A stretch of DNA of 64,000 nt from UBA4874 sp002399435 (GCA_036823195.1 DAISGI010000001.1:136024-200023); one strand, 5' to 3'. Positions 33,052 to 41,116 are shown, counted from the first letter of the stretch. Made by a program: numbers and translations. The notes: a model not told the origin generated them from the letters alone.

Positions 33052-34485
33052 ATGCAATTGGAGGTATATGAGAACCCTCTTATCACGCGATATGCATCCC
33101 GCAAAATGGCTGAGAACTTTTCCGACAAAAAGAAGTTCACTACATGGAGGAAGCTCTGGATTATCCTTGCAGAGACAGAAAAGGAATTGGGACTTCCCAT
33201 CACAGAGGATCAAATCAATGAACTGAAAGCTCACGAAACGGATCTGAACCTGGACGTGGCAGTCCAAAGGGAAAAGGAAGTCCGCCATGACGTAATGGCC
33301 CATATTTATGCATATGGTCAGCAATGCCCAAAAGCCAAGCCGATTATCCATCTGGGAGCCACCAGCTGTTATGTTGACGACAATACGGACGCCATTTTGA
33401 TGAGGGACGGCCTCCGGATTCTTCGGGGAAAACTGCTGGTGTGTATGGAACGCCTGGCTGATTTCGCATGGAAATACAAAGAACTGCCCACTTTGGGATT
33501 TACCCATTTACAGCCGGCTCAGCTCACTACGGTGGGAAAGCGTGCCTGTCTGTGGCTCCAGGATTTGATGCTGGACCTGGAAGAGATGGAAGATGTACTG
33601 AAAGCAATCCGCCTTCGTGGCGCCAAAGGGACGACCGGTACCCAGGCCAGCTTTCTGACGCTCTTTGAAGGCGATCAGGAAAAGGTGAAGGAGCTGGATA
33701 GAAGGATCGTCAAAAAACTGGGGTTTCATGAGGCTTATCCGGTAACCGGGCAAACCTATCCCCGTAAGCTGGACAGCAGGATATTGAATCTGTTGAGTTC
33801 CATTGCCCAAAGCGCATACAAATTCAGTAATGACCTCCGGTTGCTGCAGCATATGAAAGAGATTGAGGAACCCTTTGAAAGCCATCAAATCGGTTCTTCC
33901 GCCATGGCTTATAAACGAAATCCCATGCGCTCGGAAAGAATGTCTTCTCTTTCCCGGCTGGTGATCGTCAATTCCCTGAATTCGGCGATTACTGCATCCA
34001 CCCAATGGCTGGAGCGGACACTGGATGATTCTGCAAACAGGAGAATATCCATTCCACAAGCTTTTTTGGCAGTGGATGGCATACTGAATCTCTATATGAA
34101 CATCATAAGCGGCCTGGTGGTTTATCCACAGGTGATCCATAAGCATATTATGGAGGAACTACCCTTTATGGCAACAGAATATATTTTGATGGAAGCGGTG
34201 AAAAAGGGTGGAGACCGACAGGAACTGCATGAGAAAATAAGGGGCTATTCCATGGAAGCCGGTGCACGTGTCAAGGAGAGAGGGGAAAGCAACAATTTGA
34301 TGGACCGGATTGCTGCAGATCCCGCATTTGGTTTTACTCGACAGGAACTGGCGGATATTATGAACCCATCCAATTTTACAGGCAGGGCACCGGATCAGGT
34401 AAAGGATTTCCTTTCCGATTTTATTCGTCCGATATTGGAGAAAAACAAAGATCAAATCGGCGTAGAGGAAGAACTGAAAGTTTAA
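33052..34485 (+). CDS. purB: Adenylosuccinate lyase
   Basis: A 477-residue fumarase/aspartase-superfamily lyase that cleaves SAICAR and adenylosuccinate in purine synthesis. The signature loop SSAMAYKRNPMRSERMSSLS with the catalytic Ser is near residue 285, and HDVMAHIYAYGQQ and HLGATSCYVDDNTD form the other active-site regions. It belongs to the longer PurB subgroup (about 475 residues). AAGGAG lies directly upstream of the ATG. A bidirectional terminator shared with tRNA-Trp follows. Confidence 0.96.
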   Translation: MQLEVYENPLITRYASRKMAENFSDKKKFTTWRKLWIILAETEKELGLPITEDQINELKAHETDLNLDVAVQREKEVRHDVMAHIYAYGQQCPKAKPIIHLGATSCYVDDNTDAILMRDGLRILRGKLLVCMERLADFAWKYKELPTLGFTHLQPAQLTTVGKRACLWLQDLMLDLEEMEDVLKAIRLRGAKGTTGTQASFLTLFEGDQEKVKELDRRIVKKLGFHEAYPVTGQTYPRKLDSRILNLLSSIAQSAYKFSNDLRLLQHMKEIEEPFESHQIGSSAMAYKRNPMRSERMSSLSRLVIVNSLNSAITASTQWLERTLDDSANRRISIPQAFLAVDGILNLYMNIISGLVVYPQVIHKHIMEELPFMATEYILMEAVKKGGDRQELHEKIRGYSMEAGARVKERGESNNLMDRIAADPAFGFTRQELADIMNPSNFTGRAPDQVKDFLSDFIRPILEKNKDQIGVEEELKV

Positions 34486-34556
34486 TGAAAATGGGACCGA
34501 AACGTAGACAGTAGACAATAGACAATGGAATGGGTTCAAAAACGATCCGGAGAATA

Positions 34557-34586
34557 AAAAAAGAGTGGCTCTGACCACTCTTTTTT
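34557..34586. terminator. Bidirectional terminator between purB and tRNA-Trp
   Basis: Six A residues, GAGTGG, loop CTCTGA, CCACTC and six T residues. It can stop purB transcripts on the plus strand and tRNA-Trp transcripts on the minus strand. On the minus strand the A tract of the hairpin starts with the final A of the tRNA CCA end. Confidence 0.85.
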
Positions 34587-34661
34587 GGCAGGGGAGACGC
34601 GGCTCGAACACGCAACCAATGGTTTTGGAGACCACTACTCTACCAATTGAGCTACTCCCCT
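34586..34661 (-). tRNA. tRNA-Trp (anticodon CCA)
   Basis: A 76-nt cloverleaf: acceptor AGGGGAG/CTCCCCT, D-stem GCTC, anticodon loop CTCCAAA with anticodon CCA, T-loop TTCGAGC, discriminator G and encoded CCA. A consensus promoter lies upstream at 34700-34728. Confidence 0.96.
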
Positions 34662-34699
34662 ATGATGATTGACGATCTTTTCCTTGTACAACAAGAATT

Positions 34700-34728
34700 A
34701 TTATAATGCATTTGAATAAAGAAGTCAA
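34700..34728 (-). promoter_or_regulatory. Strong promoter of tRNA-Trp
   Basis: On the minus strand TTGACT (34728-34723), a 17-base spacer and TATAAT (34705-34700), 39 bases before the tRNA 5' end. Confidence 0.75.
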
Positions 34729-34775
34729 TGAAAACGAGCGAAAATTTCGCATTTTGAGGCAGAAAGGAATCTTCC

Positions 34776-35252
34776 ATGAACAGAAAAAAAGTTGAGATTT
34801 ACACAGATGGCGCTTGCAGTGGAAATCCGGGGCCAGGCGGATGGGGTGCTATTTTGATTTACAGGGGAGTCGAGAGGGAGATGTCCGGATATGAAAGGGA
34901 CACCACCAACAACCGTATGGAGTTGACCGGGCCGATTAAAGCGCTAGAGGCCTTGAAACAGCCATGTGCCGTGAAGTTATATACGGACAGTGCTTATGCA
35001 TTCAACGCTTTTACGAGAAACTGGATCGGAAAATGGCAAAAAAACGGATGGAAAACCAGTCAAAAGCAGCCAGTGGAAAATCAGGATCTCTGGCAGGAAC
35101 TGCTTGAGCTGACTCAGGTTCATCAGGTGGAATGGTTCAAAGTAAAAGGGCACAGCGATAACGAGAGGAACAATCGATGCGATGAACTGGCAAAAAAAGC
35201 GGTCGCCGATAAGAAATGCGCCGATAAGAAAGCCATTGCAGACAGAGTGTAA
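34776..35252 (+). CDS. rnhA: Ribonuclease HI with extended C-terminal repeat
   Basis: A 158-residue RNase HI that cleaves RNA in RNA-DNA hybrids. Catalytic carboxylates are visible: Asp in YTDGACSGNPGPGGWGA, Glu in NNRMELTGPIKAL, Asp in LYTDSAYAF and Asp in GHSDNERNNRCDELA. The basic handle with the tryptophans (WIGKWQKNGWKT) is present. The C-terminus is extended by an in-frame 15-bp duplication encoding ADKKC-ADKKA. It is followed by a large perfect palindrome. Confidence 0.95.
   Translation: MNRKKVEIYTDGACSGNPGPGGWGAILIYRGVEREMSGYERDTTNNRMELTGPIKALEALKQPCAVKLYTDSAYAFNAFTRNWIGKWQKNGWKTSQKQPVENQDLWQELLELTQVHQVEWFKVKGHSDNERNNRCDELAKKAVADKKCADKKAIADRV
35205..35234. repeat. 15-bp tandem duplication at the 3' end of rnhA
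   Basis: GCCGATAAGAAATGC at 35205-35219 is followed by GCCGATAAGAAAGCC at 35220-35234. The reading frame is kept and the tail of RNase HI becomes lysine-rich. Confidence 0.85.
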
Positions 35253-35277
35253 AGTTAGGGAAATATAGTAAAAAGGT

Positions 35278-35318
35278 CTTTGTTGGTTTACATATTATAT
35301 TTATGTAAACCAACAAAG
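35278..35318. repeat. Perfect 16-bp inverted repeat
   Basis: Arms CTTTGTTGGTTTACAT (35278-35293) and its exact complement (35303-35318) around a 9-base A/T loop, 26 bases after the rnhA stop. There is no long T run after it, so it is either an atypical terminator or a DNA-level palindrome. Confidence 0.9.
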
Positions 35319-35362
35319 CTTTGATAAATAGAAGAATATAACCAAAACGTACCAATACTTAC

Positions 35363-35392
35363 TAAAGTACAGATGATTAAAGTACAGATAAT
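35363..35392. repeat. 15-bp tandem duplication
   Basis: TAAAGTACAGATGAT at 35363-35377 followed by TAAAGTACAGATAAT at 35378-35392, one mismatch. Confidence 0.85.
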
Positions 35393-35430
35393 AACGTGTA
35401 ACGAACAAAGCAATAAAAAAGCACACATTC

Positions 35431-35456
35431 ATGAAAGTAATTAATGAAAGTAATCA
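35431..35456. repeat. 13-bp tandem duplication
   Basis: ATGAAAGTAATTA at 35431-35443 followed by ATGAAAGTAATCA at 35444-35456, one mismatch. Confidence 0.85.
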
Positions 35457-35464
35457 GAAACCGA

Positions 35465-35508
35465 TTGGGAATTCAGATGATCAGATTTGGGAATTCAGAT
35501 GATCAGAT
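35465..35508. repeat. 22-bp perfect tandem duplication
   Basis: Two identical 22-base units at 35465-35486 and 35487-35508, each containing GGGAATTCAGATGATCAGAT. Confidence 0.9.
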
Positions 35509-36086
35509 GATAAGAACAGATATTCGAAACAAAACGAACGAAACGGGGAATGCCGGCCCGGATAGATGCAACAATGCAACACCGGCAGCGTATTGTCCGT
35601 ATCTGCATCATAAAGATAAAAGGAATCAGTTCATTTCATTTGGCTTCAGAAGGGTTCAGAAAAGAGGACATTGTACTATGCGCAAAATACAAGTTTTGCG
35701 AAGAATACTGTATTTTTGGTTGAAAAAACGTCATTCTCAGCTGGATTTCAGATGGTTTCAAATCTTTCCTGTTCCATTCCTATCGATTCTTTTCGATGGT
35801 TTTCCAGTCCTCCGTTTTTTCAGTCCTCATATGGTTCCGCTGCATGACAGGTTTCCCCTGTCTTCTCCGGTCAGGGATTGAAACAGAATCGAATATTTAT
35901 GATACAATAAAGATAGCTGCACAGGATCCATCCATCATAAGGCAACTCCCAAGGTATTATTGTAAGATATTAGTGAACTTTGGACCTGTATTCTTTTTGA
36001 TGATTGTGATGATTGTTTGATGGATGGATGATTGTTGATTTCAGATTCAAATTTTCAGATTCAGATTCAGATAAGGAAGGTTGATT

Positions 36087-37145
36087 ATGTCGGACACTAC
36101 TTCATACAGTGAAAAAAAAGGTCAGCGGAATGTCATAAAACTTCGGAAGATTTTAGAGGACCTCCCCCCCTTCTGCAAGGAATATTTCCGTGGTACGGAG
36201 ACGACTACTTCCATTTTGACAAGAGTCAATTATGCCTATGATCTCCGACTGTTTTTTGAATTCCTTACAAAGGAAGTACAGGAGTTCAAAGACAGAGTTC
36301 CTCAGCAGCTTACAATTGAAGATTTAAAAAATGTGGAAGCTGTTCATTTGGAAATGTTCCTCGAGCATATGTCACTCTATAACCGAACGGAGGATGAAGC
36401 CACATTAGAGAATCATGAATCTGGCAAAGCCAGGAAACTTTCCGCGATCCGCTCCTTATTCTCTCACTTTTATAAAAAAGGTTACCTGGATCGGAATGTA
36501 GCGGAACTGGTCGACATTCCAAAGATCCATGAAAAAGCAATTATCCGGTTGGATGTCGATGAGGTGGCCAGACTGCTGGATTCCGTTGAGAATGGCGAAG
36601 GCCTGACGAAAACCCAGAAAAGGTATCATAGATATACCCGTCAGAGGGATCTCACCCTGTTGACGCTCTTTCTGGGAACGGGTATCCGTATCAGTGAATG
36701 TGTCGGCCTGAACATTACGGATTTTGACTTTCATACCAATGGATTTCTAATCACCCGCAAGGGCGGCAATCAGGTACTTCTCTATTTCAGTGATGAAGTC
36801 CGTAAGGCTTTGCTGGATTACCTGGAAGAGAGAAAAAAAATAACACCTCTCCCAGGTCATGAGGATGCCTTTTTTCTATCGCTGCAGCGAAAACGGTTAA
36901 GCAATCGGGCCATCCAGAATCTGGTCAAAAAATATGCCCGAATTGTAAGCCCCTTGAAAAAGATATCCCCGCATAAGCTTCGCAGTACTTATGGTACGAC
37001 CCTTTACCGGGAGACAGGTGATATTTATCTGGTGGCAGACGTCCTTGGTCATAAGGATGTAAATACGACCAGAAAGCATTATGCTGCCATCAGCGATGAT
37101 AAAAGACGGATGGCAGCCCGGGTGGTTAAATTGCGGGATGAATAG
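36087..37145 (+). CDS. Tyrosine-type recombinase/integrase next to lexA
   Basis: A 352-residue tyrosine recombinase. The N-terminal core-binding domain (TSILTRVNYAYDLRLFFEFL) precedes the catalytic domain with Arg in LGTGIRISECVGL, HKLRSTYGTTLYRETG (box II), LGHKDVNTTRKHYA (second His and the nucleophilic Tyr). All catalytic residues are visible, so it should be active. It differs from the XerD at 16368 and shows no att repeats or phage genes around it, so it looks like a resident chromosomal recombinase. ATG 36087 has AAGGAAGG six bases upstream. Confidence 0.88.
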   Translation: MSDTTSYSEKKGQRNVIKLRKILEDLPPFCKEYFRGTETTTSILTRVNYAYDLRLFFEFLTKEVQEFKDRVPQQLTIEDLKNVEAVHLEMFLEHMSLYNRTEDEATLENHESGKARKLSAIRSLFSHFYKKGYLDRNVAELVDIPKIHEKAIIRLDVDEVARLLDSVENGEGLTKTQKRYHRYTRQRDLTLLTLFLGTGIRISECVGLNITDFDFHTNGFLITRKGGNQVLLYFSDEVRKALLDYLEERKKITPLPGHEDAFFLSLQRKRLSNRAIQNLVKKYARIVSPLKKISPHKLRSTYGTTLYRETGDIYLVADVLGHKDVNTTRKHYAAISDDKRRMAARVVKLRDE

Positions 37146-37154
37146 CGGACAGAA

Positions 37155-37490
37155 TCAATGGACGGGGATCAGAAGCTGCTGGCCTGCTGTGATATTGGAG
37201 GTCCCTAGCCGGTTCCGTTCCTTGATTTCCTCCACGTAGTCCCGGATGTCCCTCCCCCGCGGCAAATGACCGGATGCAATCGTCCAGAGGGTATCGCCCT
37301 CCTCAACATCCCATACAAGACAGTGGCTGGCTGCTTCCATAGCATTGCCCTTGAACAGGAAGAAAGACATTGCGGACAGGAGCAGGGTGAGTACCAATGT
37401 AATAAAAAGACTCAATCGCCATCCGGATCGGACATGCCAGGTTCTCTTCCTACCGACGCGTTTGTTAGTGGAATGCAATTTTGACTCCAT
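37155..37490 (-). CDS. yneA: YneA-like SOS cell-division inhibitor with LysM domain
   Basis: A 111-residue membrane protein with one N-terminal helix (LSLFITLVLTLLLSAMSFFLF, residues about 29-49) and a C-terminal LysM domain (WDVEEGDTLWTIASGHLP to GQQLLIPVH). The architecture, size and position, divergent from lexA, match YneA, which delays cell division after DNA damage in Bacillus. ATG 37490 follows GGAGGTG. Its promoter (37527-37555) carries a LexA box in the spacer and a second one downstream of the -10, so it should be tightly LexA-repressed. Confidence 0.85.
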   Translation of the reverse strand: MESKLHSTNKRVGRKRTWHVRSGWRLSLFITLVLTLLLSAMSFFLFKGNAMEAASHCLVWDVEEGDTLWTIASGHLPRGRDIRDYVEEIKERNRLGTSNITAGQQLLIPVH

Positions 37491-37503
37491 ATTAGCACCT
37501 CCG

Positions 37504-37515
37504 GAACGTATGTTC
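37504..37515. promoter_or_regulatory. LexA box 1 (perfect palindrome)
   Basis: GAACGTATGTTC, a perfect GAAC-N4-GTTC Gram-positive SOS box, between the yneA -10 and its ribosome site, over the likely transcription start. Confidence 0.85.
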
Positions 37516-37526
37516 TCTATACCAGG

Positions 37527-37555
37527 ATTATACGGGAACATACGTTCCTTGTCAA
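37527..37555 (-). promoter_or_regulatory. Perfect-consensus sigma-A promoter of yneA
   Basis: On the minus strand TTGACA (37555-37550), a 17-base spacer and TATAAT (37532-37527). Both hexamers and the spacing are ideal; the spacer contains LexA box 2. Confidence 0.9.
37536..37547. promoter_or_regulatory. LexA box 2 (perfect palindrome)
   Basis: GAACATACGTTC, 32 bases from box 1, so about three helical turns apart on the same face. It occupies the spacer of the yneA promoter. Confidence 0.85.
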
Positions 37556-37660
37556 GGCTTTTTTAAAATTTCCATACTGAACTGTTGAAAACGGAAAGCT
37601 CAATAAGACAGGAAAATCGACAAAAAGAAAAAACGATCACAAGGAACCATTTGAAAATCC

Positions 37661-37672
37661 GAACATTTGTTT
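37661..37672. promoter_or_regulatory. Imperfect LexA box at the lexA promoter
   Basis: GAACATTTGTTT matches GAAC-N4-GTTC except for the last base and overlaps the -35 of the lexA promoter, which would allow weaker autorepression. Confidence 0.55.
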
Positions 37673-37699
37673 GAATTTGGTCACCTGCTATGTTATAAT
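37671..37699 (+). promoter_or_regulatory. lexA promoter
   Basis: TTGAAT at 37671-37676, 17 bases, TATAAT at 37694-37699; the transcript would start about 30 bases before the lexA ATG. Confidence 0.7.
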
Positions 37700-37738
37700 T
37701 TTCTTGGAGAAAAGATCTTAGGAATTGAGGTGTTGAGC

Positions 37739-38353
37739 ATGTCGAAACCCCTTAGTGATAAGCAAAGGAGAATTCTTGAATATCTGAAGCAGCAAATCCG
37801 CACCAAGGGTTATCCCCCGTCTGTTCGCGAAATCGGCGACGCTGTGGGACTAAAGTCTACTTCCACCGTTCACGGATATTTGGAACGGCTGGAAAAGAAG
37901 GGCCTCATTCGCAGAGACCCAAGCAAACCCAGAGCAATAGAAATATTGGATCAGTCTACTTGTTTTACCAAAAAAGAAATCGTCAATGTACCGATTGTAG
38001 GGCAGGTTACAGCCGGTCAACCGATTCTTGCCGTGGAAAACATAGAGGATACCTTCCCCATTCCTACGGATTATCTACATAACAGCGACGCTTTCATGCT
38101 TTCCGTCCGTGGGGAGAGCATGATTGGGGCGGGAATCCTCAATGGGGATTATGTGATTGTTCAAAAGCAATCGACCGCAGAGAATGGGGAAATTGTCGTT
38201 GCCCTGATAGAAGATGAGGCGACGGTAAAGACATTTTATAAGGAAAAGGATGTCATTCGCCTGCAGCCGGAAAATCCCCAAATGGATCCCATTTATGTTC
38301 ATGATGTCAGGATTCTGGGGAAAGTCATCGGCGTGATCCGGATGTTCCGGTAA
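37739..38353 (+). CDS. lexA: LexA repressor, SOS master regulator
   Basis: A 204-residue repressor. The N-terminal winged helix (RRILEYLKQQIRTKGYPPSV, then GLKSTSTVHGYLERLEKKG) binds SOS boxes; the C-terminal S24 domain has the Ala-Gly cleavage site in GQVTAGQPIL, the catalytic Ser in SVRGESMIGAGILNGD and the Lys in EATVKTFYKE. Upon RecA activation it cleaves itself. ATG 37739 has GAGGTG six bases upstream; longer frames would extend through the promoter. It is divergent from yneA. Confidence 0.97.
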   Translation: MSKPLSDKQRRILEYLKQQIRTKGYPPSVREIGDAVGLKSTSTVHGYLERLEKKGLIRRDPSKPRAIEILDQSTCFTKKEIVNVPIVGQVTAGQPILAVENIEDTFPIPTDYLHNSDAFMLSVRGESMIGAGILNGDYVIVQKQSTAENGEIVVALIEDEATVKTFYKEKDVIRLQPENPQMDPIYVHDVRILGKVIGVIRMFR

Positions 38354-38369
38354 GTCACCGGGCAGAGGA

Positions 38370-39659
38370 TCAGAGCTGAATAAATCCTTCCCCGTACATT
38401 CTTGTGAGCACTTTCATCATTGCCAGTTTGACATGTGCATAGGTCAGTCCGCCCTGCAGATAGGCAATAAAAGGTTCCCGGATGGGGGCGTCTGCGCTGA
38501 GTTCGATGGATGCCCCCTGCACAAAAGTGCCTGCCGCCATAATGACCTGATGCGGATAGCCAGGCATGTCCCAGGGGTAGGGTACCACATGCCCGTCAAC
38601 GGGAGATGCGGATTGAATCGCCTGACAGAAAGCGATCAGCTCCCTGGCGGATCGGAATTCAATGGATTGAATGATGTCCGATCGATGATCCTCCCATTCC
38701 GGCAGGACACGATATCCCAACTGATGGAATATCCTTCCGGCCAGGACAGATCCCTTCAGGGCTTCTGCCACAGTGTGAGGCGCAAGAAACAGCCCCTGAT
38801 AGAACAGGATATATCCATAGGGAAAGGAACCTTCTTCTTTTCCGATCCCAGGGGAGGTCAGCCTCTGTGACAACAGTCCAATGGCCCGTTTGGTACCGAC
38901 GGCATAGGCTCCTGTAGGCGCCAGACCGCCTCCTGGATTTTTGATCAGGGATCCCACCGTCAGATCGGCATGGACGCTGCTGGGTTCCCTTTCTTCCGTG
39001 AATTCTCCATAACAGTTGTCTACCAGGATGAATACATCCGGACGAAGGCTCTTGATAAATGATATGGTGTCCCCTATTTCTGAAACGGTCAGGGACTTTC
39101 TCCATCCATATCCCTTGGACCTTTGAATGAGGACTGTTTTGATCCGCTTATTCTCCAGCTTTTCTTTTATTTTGGCACGATCGATGTTGCCTTCCGGGGA
39201 AAAGTCCACTTCCTGGTAGGAAACATTCCATTCCCGGAGCGATCCCGGAACAGCTTCCCGGATGCCAATCACGTCATTCAGGGTATCATAGGGCTGCCCG
39301 GTAACCGACAAAAGGATATCGCCTGGCCGTAACAGGGCAAACAGGCTGTCACTCAGCACATGTGTTCCGGATACCCATTGGGGTCGTACCAGCGCACTCT
39401 CCCCTCCAAAAATATCCCGATAGACCTCATCCAGTGCATCCCTTCCGTCATCCCCATATCCATAACCGGTGGTACCGATAAAATGTCTCGGACTGATTCT
39501 GTGCTTCCCAAATACGTGGAGTATTCTTGCCTGGTGGTATTCTGCCATTTCATCCATATCTGCAAACATCTTCCGGATATCCTGTTGGGCATTCTGAACG
39601 AAGGACAATGCTTTTGGATGGATATGCAGTTCGTTCAAGTAATAATCTGAATAATTCAT
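38370..39659 (-). CDS. ynbB: YnbB-like PLP enzyme (methionine gamma-lyase family, aluminum resistance protein)
   Basis: A 429-residue PLP-dependent enzyme of the family annotated as methionine gamma-lyase-like or aluminum resistance protein. The fold-type I core is recognisable (GYGYGDDGRDALDEVYRDIFG, DVFILVDNCYGEFTEE with the cofactor Asp, and the PLP Lys in VGSLIKNPGGGLAPTGAYAV). The true substrate of this subfamily is not established. In Bacillota it typically lies beside hfq, miaA and mutSL, as here. Converges with lexA, 16 bases apart. Confidence 0.88.
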   Translation of the reverse strand: MNYSDYYLNELHIHPKALSFVQNAQQDIRKMFADMDEMAEYHQARILHVFGKHRISPRHFIGTTGYGYGDDGRDALDEVYRDIFGGESALVRPQWVSGTHVLSDSLFALLRPGDILLSVTGQPYDTLNDVIGIREAVPGSLREWNVSYQEVDFSPEGNIDRAKIKEKLENKRIKTVLIQRSKGYGWRKSLTVSEIGDTISFIKSLRPDVFILVDNCYGEFTEEREPSSVHADLTVGSLIKNPGGGLAPTGAYAVGTKRAIGLLSQRLTSPGIGKEEGSFPYGYILFYQGLFLAPHTVAEALKGSVLAGRIFHQLGYRVLPEWEDHRSDIIQSIEFRSARELIAFCQAIQSASPVDGHVVPYPWDMPGYPHQVIMAAGTFVQGASIELSADAPIREPFIAYLQGGLTYAHVKLAMMKVLTRMYGEGFIQL

Positions 39660-39712
39660 TTGTCACCTCATGCAGTTTTCGTATTGTTCCTTCCTGATCA
39701 TGCAAACAGAAA

Positions 39713-39735
39713 GGAACCAGCCAAAGGATGGTTCC
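39713..39735 (-). terminator. Terminator after hfq
   Basis: GGAACCA/TGGTTCC stem with a 9-base loop; on the minus strand it is followed by a T-rich stretch. It lies 53 bases after the hfq stop. Confidence 0.6.
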
Positions 39736-39787
39736 GTTTCTTTTGATCCTGAATTTATCGAATGGGACGGACTTATTTTCTCCCGGG

Positions 39788-40039
39788 TTACTCTTTTTCC
39801 GGTTCCTGCATGGCATTCCCGAAAGAAACAGGACGGGCGGGGGTAATGGTGGAGATCGCATGCTTGTACATCATTATTTGCTTTCCATCGCTCTCCAGAA
39901 TAATAATAAAATTATCAAATCCCTTTACTATGCCCTTCAACTGAAATCCATTGGTCAAATGAACGGTAACAGGAACATGTTCCTTTCTTGTCTGATTCAG
40001 GAATGCGTCCTGTAAGACAATGGTTGCTTTTGACGCCAT
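39788..40039 (-). CDS. hfq: RNA chaperone Hfq
   Basis: An 83-residue Sm-like protein forming a hexamer that pairs regulatory RNAs with targets. Sm1 (LQDAFLNQTRKEHVPVTVHL, then GFQLKGIVKGFDNFIIILE) and Sm2 (IMMYKHAISTITPA with the YKHA motif) are present, and a short acidic tail follows. ATG 40039 gives the family N-terminus MASKATIVLQD with GGGTGG upstream. It lies downstream of miaA as in many bacteria, with a 113-base gap. Confidence 0.95.
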   Translation of the reverse strand: MASKATIVLQDAFLNQTRKEHVPVTVHLTNGFQLKGIVKGFDNFIIILESDGKQIMMYKHAISTITPARPVSFGNAMQEPEKE

Positions 40040-40152
40040 CTTATAAACCACCCTTTCCTATCTGTTCTATTGGTACGCTGATACGGAAAACGAACTTTCA
40101 GCCGGTTGTCTTTCCGCTGATACAGATATCATTATACACCATCAGTTGCCAT

Positions 40153-41100
40153 TTATAAAGACCATTTTTTCTCAATATCGGAAATTATCTGGTCACAAAG
40201 AACGGATCGATCTTCCAACCGGTTTCCATCCAGCCAATGTACTCTCTTCTCTCTCTGAAACCACGTCATCTGGCGCTTTGCAAATCTTCTGGTATTCCTT
40301 TTCAGCAGCTCCACTGCTTCCTCCCAGGTGGATCGTCCCTCCAGATAATGGAGGATCTCCTTATAACCCAGACCTTGCATGGAAACCAGATCTCCCCGAT
40401 AGCCCATATCCAACAGGCCCCTTACTTCCCTCACCAATCCGGCCTGTATCATCCGATCCACTCTCTTATTGATTCTTTCATACAGTTTCGATCGATCCAT
40501 GGTCAAGCCGTAAAGCATCCAGTCATAACAGGGAGATTCCATATACCGATAATCCTGGCGGAATTCCATCATGGTCTTTCCGGTAACATGATAGACTTCC
40601 AGAGCGCGTATCGTCCTTCTTGTATCATTGGAATGCAGCCTTGCTGCTGTGTCCGGATCGTTCTGTTCCAGAAGATGATGCAAGTATTGATTATCATGCT
40701 GCTCCAGCACCTTGTTTAAATAGTGCCGATATTCCGGATCCTCCGCTGCATCCGTAAAATCCATGGGATACAGAATGGAATTGATATATAAGCCGGTGCC
40801 TCCGGCCAGGATGGGCAGCTTTTTCCGGCTGTTGATTTTTTGTATGCTTTTCCCTGCACCTTTCTGGAAGAGAGCTGCATTGAATGCTTCATCCGGATCC
40901 ACAATATCCATCATGTAATGGGGAATCCCCTGTCGCTCTTCCAGGGTTGGCTTTGCCGTTCCGATATCCATGTATCGGTAAATCTGCATGGAATCCGCAG
41001 ATACGATTTCTCCATGAGTCCTTTTTGCCAGCCGGATTGCCAGATCTGTTTTACCAACCCCTGTCGGTCCCTCAATCACAATCATAGGTATCTTTTTCAT
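40153..41100 (-). CDS. miaA: tRNA dimethylallyltransferase
   Basis: A 315-residue enzyme that adds a dimethylallyl group to A37 of UNN-reading tRNAs. The P-loop GPTGVGKTDLAIRLA is at the N-terminus, the SADSMQIYRYMDIGTAKPT segment binds substrate, and DTRRTIRALEVYHVTGKTM and the YKEI segment of LGYKEILHYLEG complete the family pattern. Its product is the substrate of MiaB, encoded at 50093-51511 in this window. mutS-mutL-miaA-hfq is a conserved block. Confidence 0.96.
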   Translation of the reverse strand: MKKIPMIVIEGPTGVGKTDLAIRLAKRTHGEIVSADSMQIYRYMDIGTAKPTLEERQGIPHYMMDIVDPDEAFNAALFQKGAGKSIQKINSRKKLPILAGGTGLYINSILYPMDFTDAAEDPEYRHYLNKVLEQHDNQYLHHLLEQNDPDTAARLHSNDTRRTIRALEVYHVTGKTMMEFRQDYRYMESPCYDWMLYGLTMDRSKLYERINKRVDRMIQAGLVREVRGLLDMGYRGDLVSMQGLGYKEILHYLEGRSTWEEAVELLKRNTRRFAKRQMTWFQREKRVHWLDGNRLEDRSVLCDQIISDIEKKWSL

Positions 41101-41116
41101 TGTTGGTATCGTCCTT

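Larger units (their letters stand above)
35253..36086. other. Gene-poor, A/T-rich intergenic region with multiple short duplications
   Basis: This 834-base stretch between rnhA and the tyrosine recombinase has no frame that I trust as a gene. It holds the 16-bp inverted repeat (35278-35318), three tandem duplications (35363-35392 with a 15-bp unit, 35431-35456 with 13 bp, 35465-35508 with 22 bp) and CAGATT-rich low-complexity sequence just before 36070. A frame at 35444-35881 encodes low-complexity, family-less sequence and starts inside the duplications. Confidence 0.7.

Noticed and set aside
35444..35881. A 145-codon frame in the rnhA-recombinase gap
   Set aside because: It begins inside fresh duplications, has no ribosome site and its product is basic low-complexity sequence without family resemblance.
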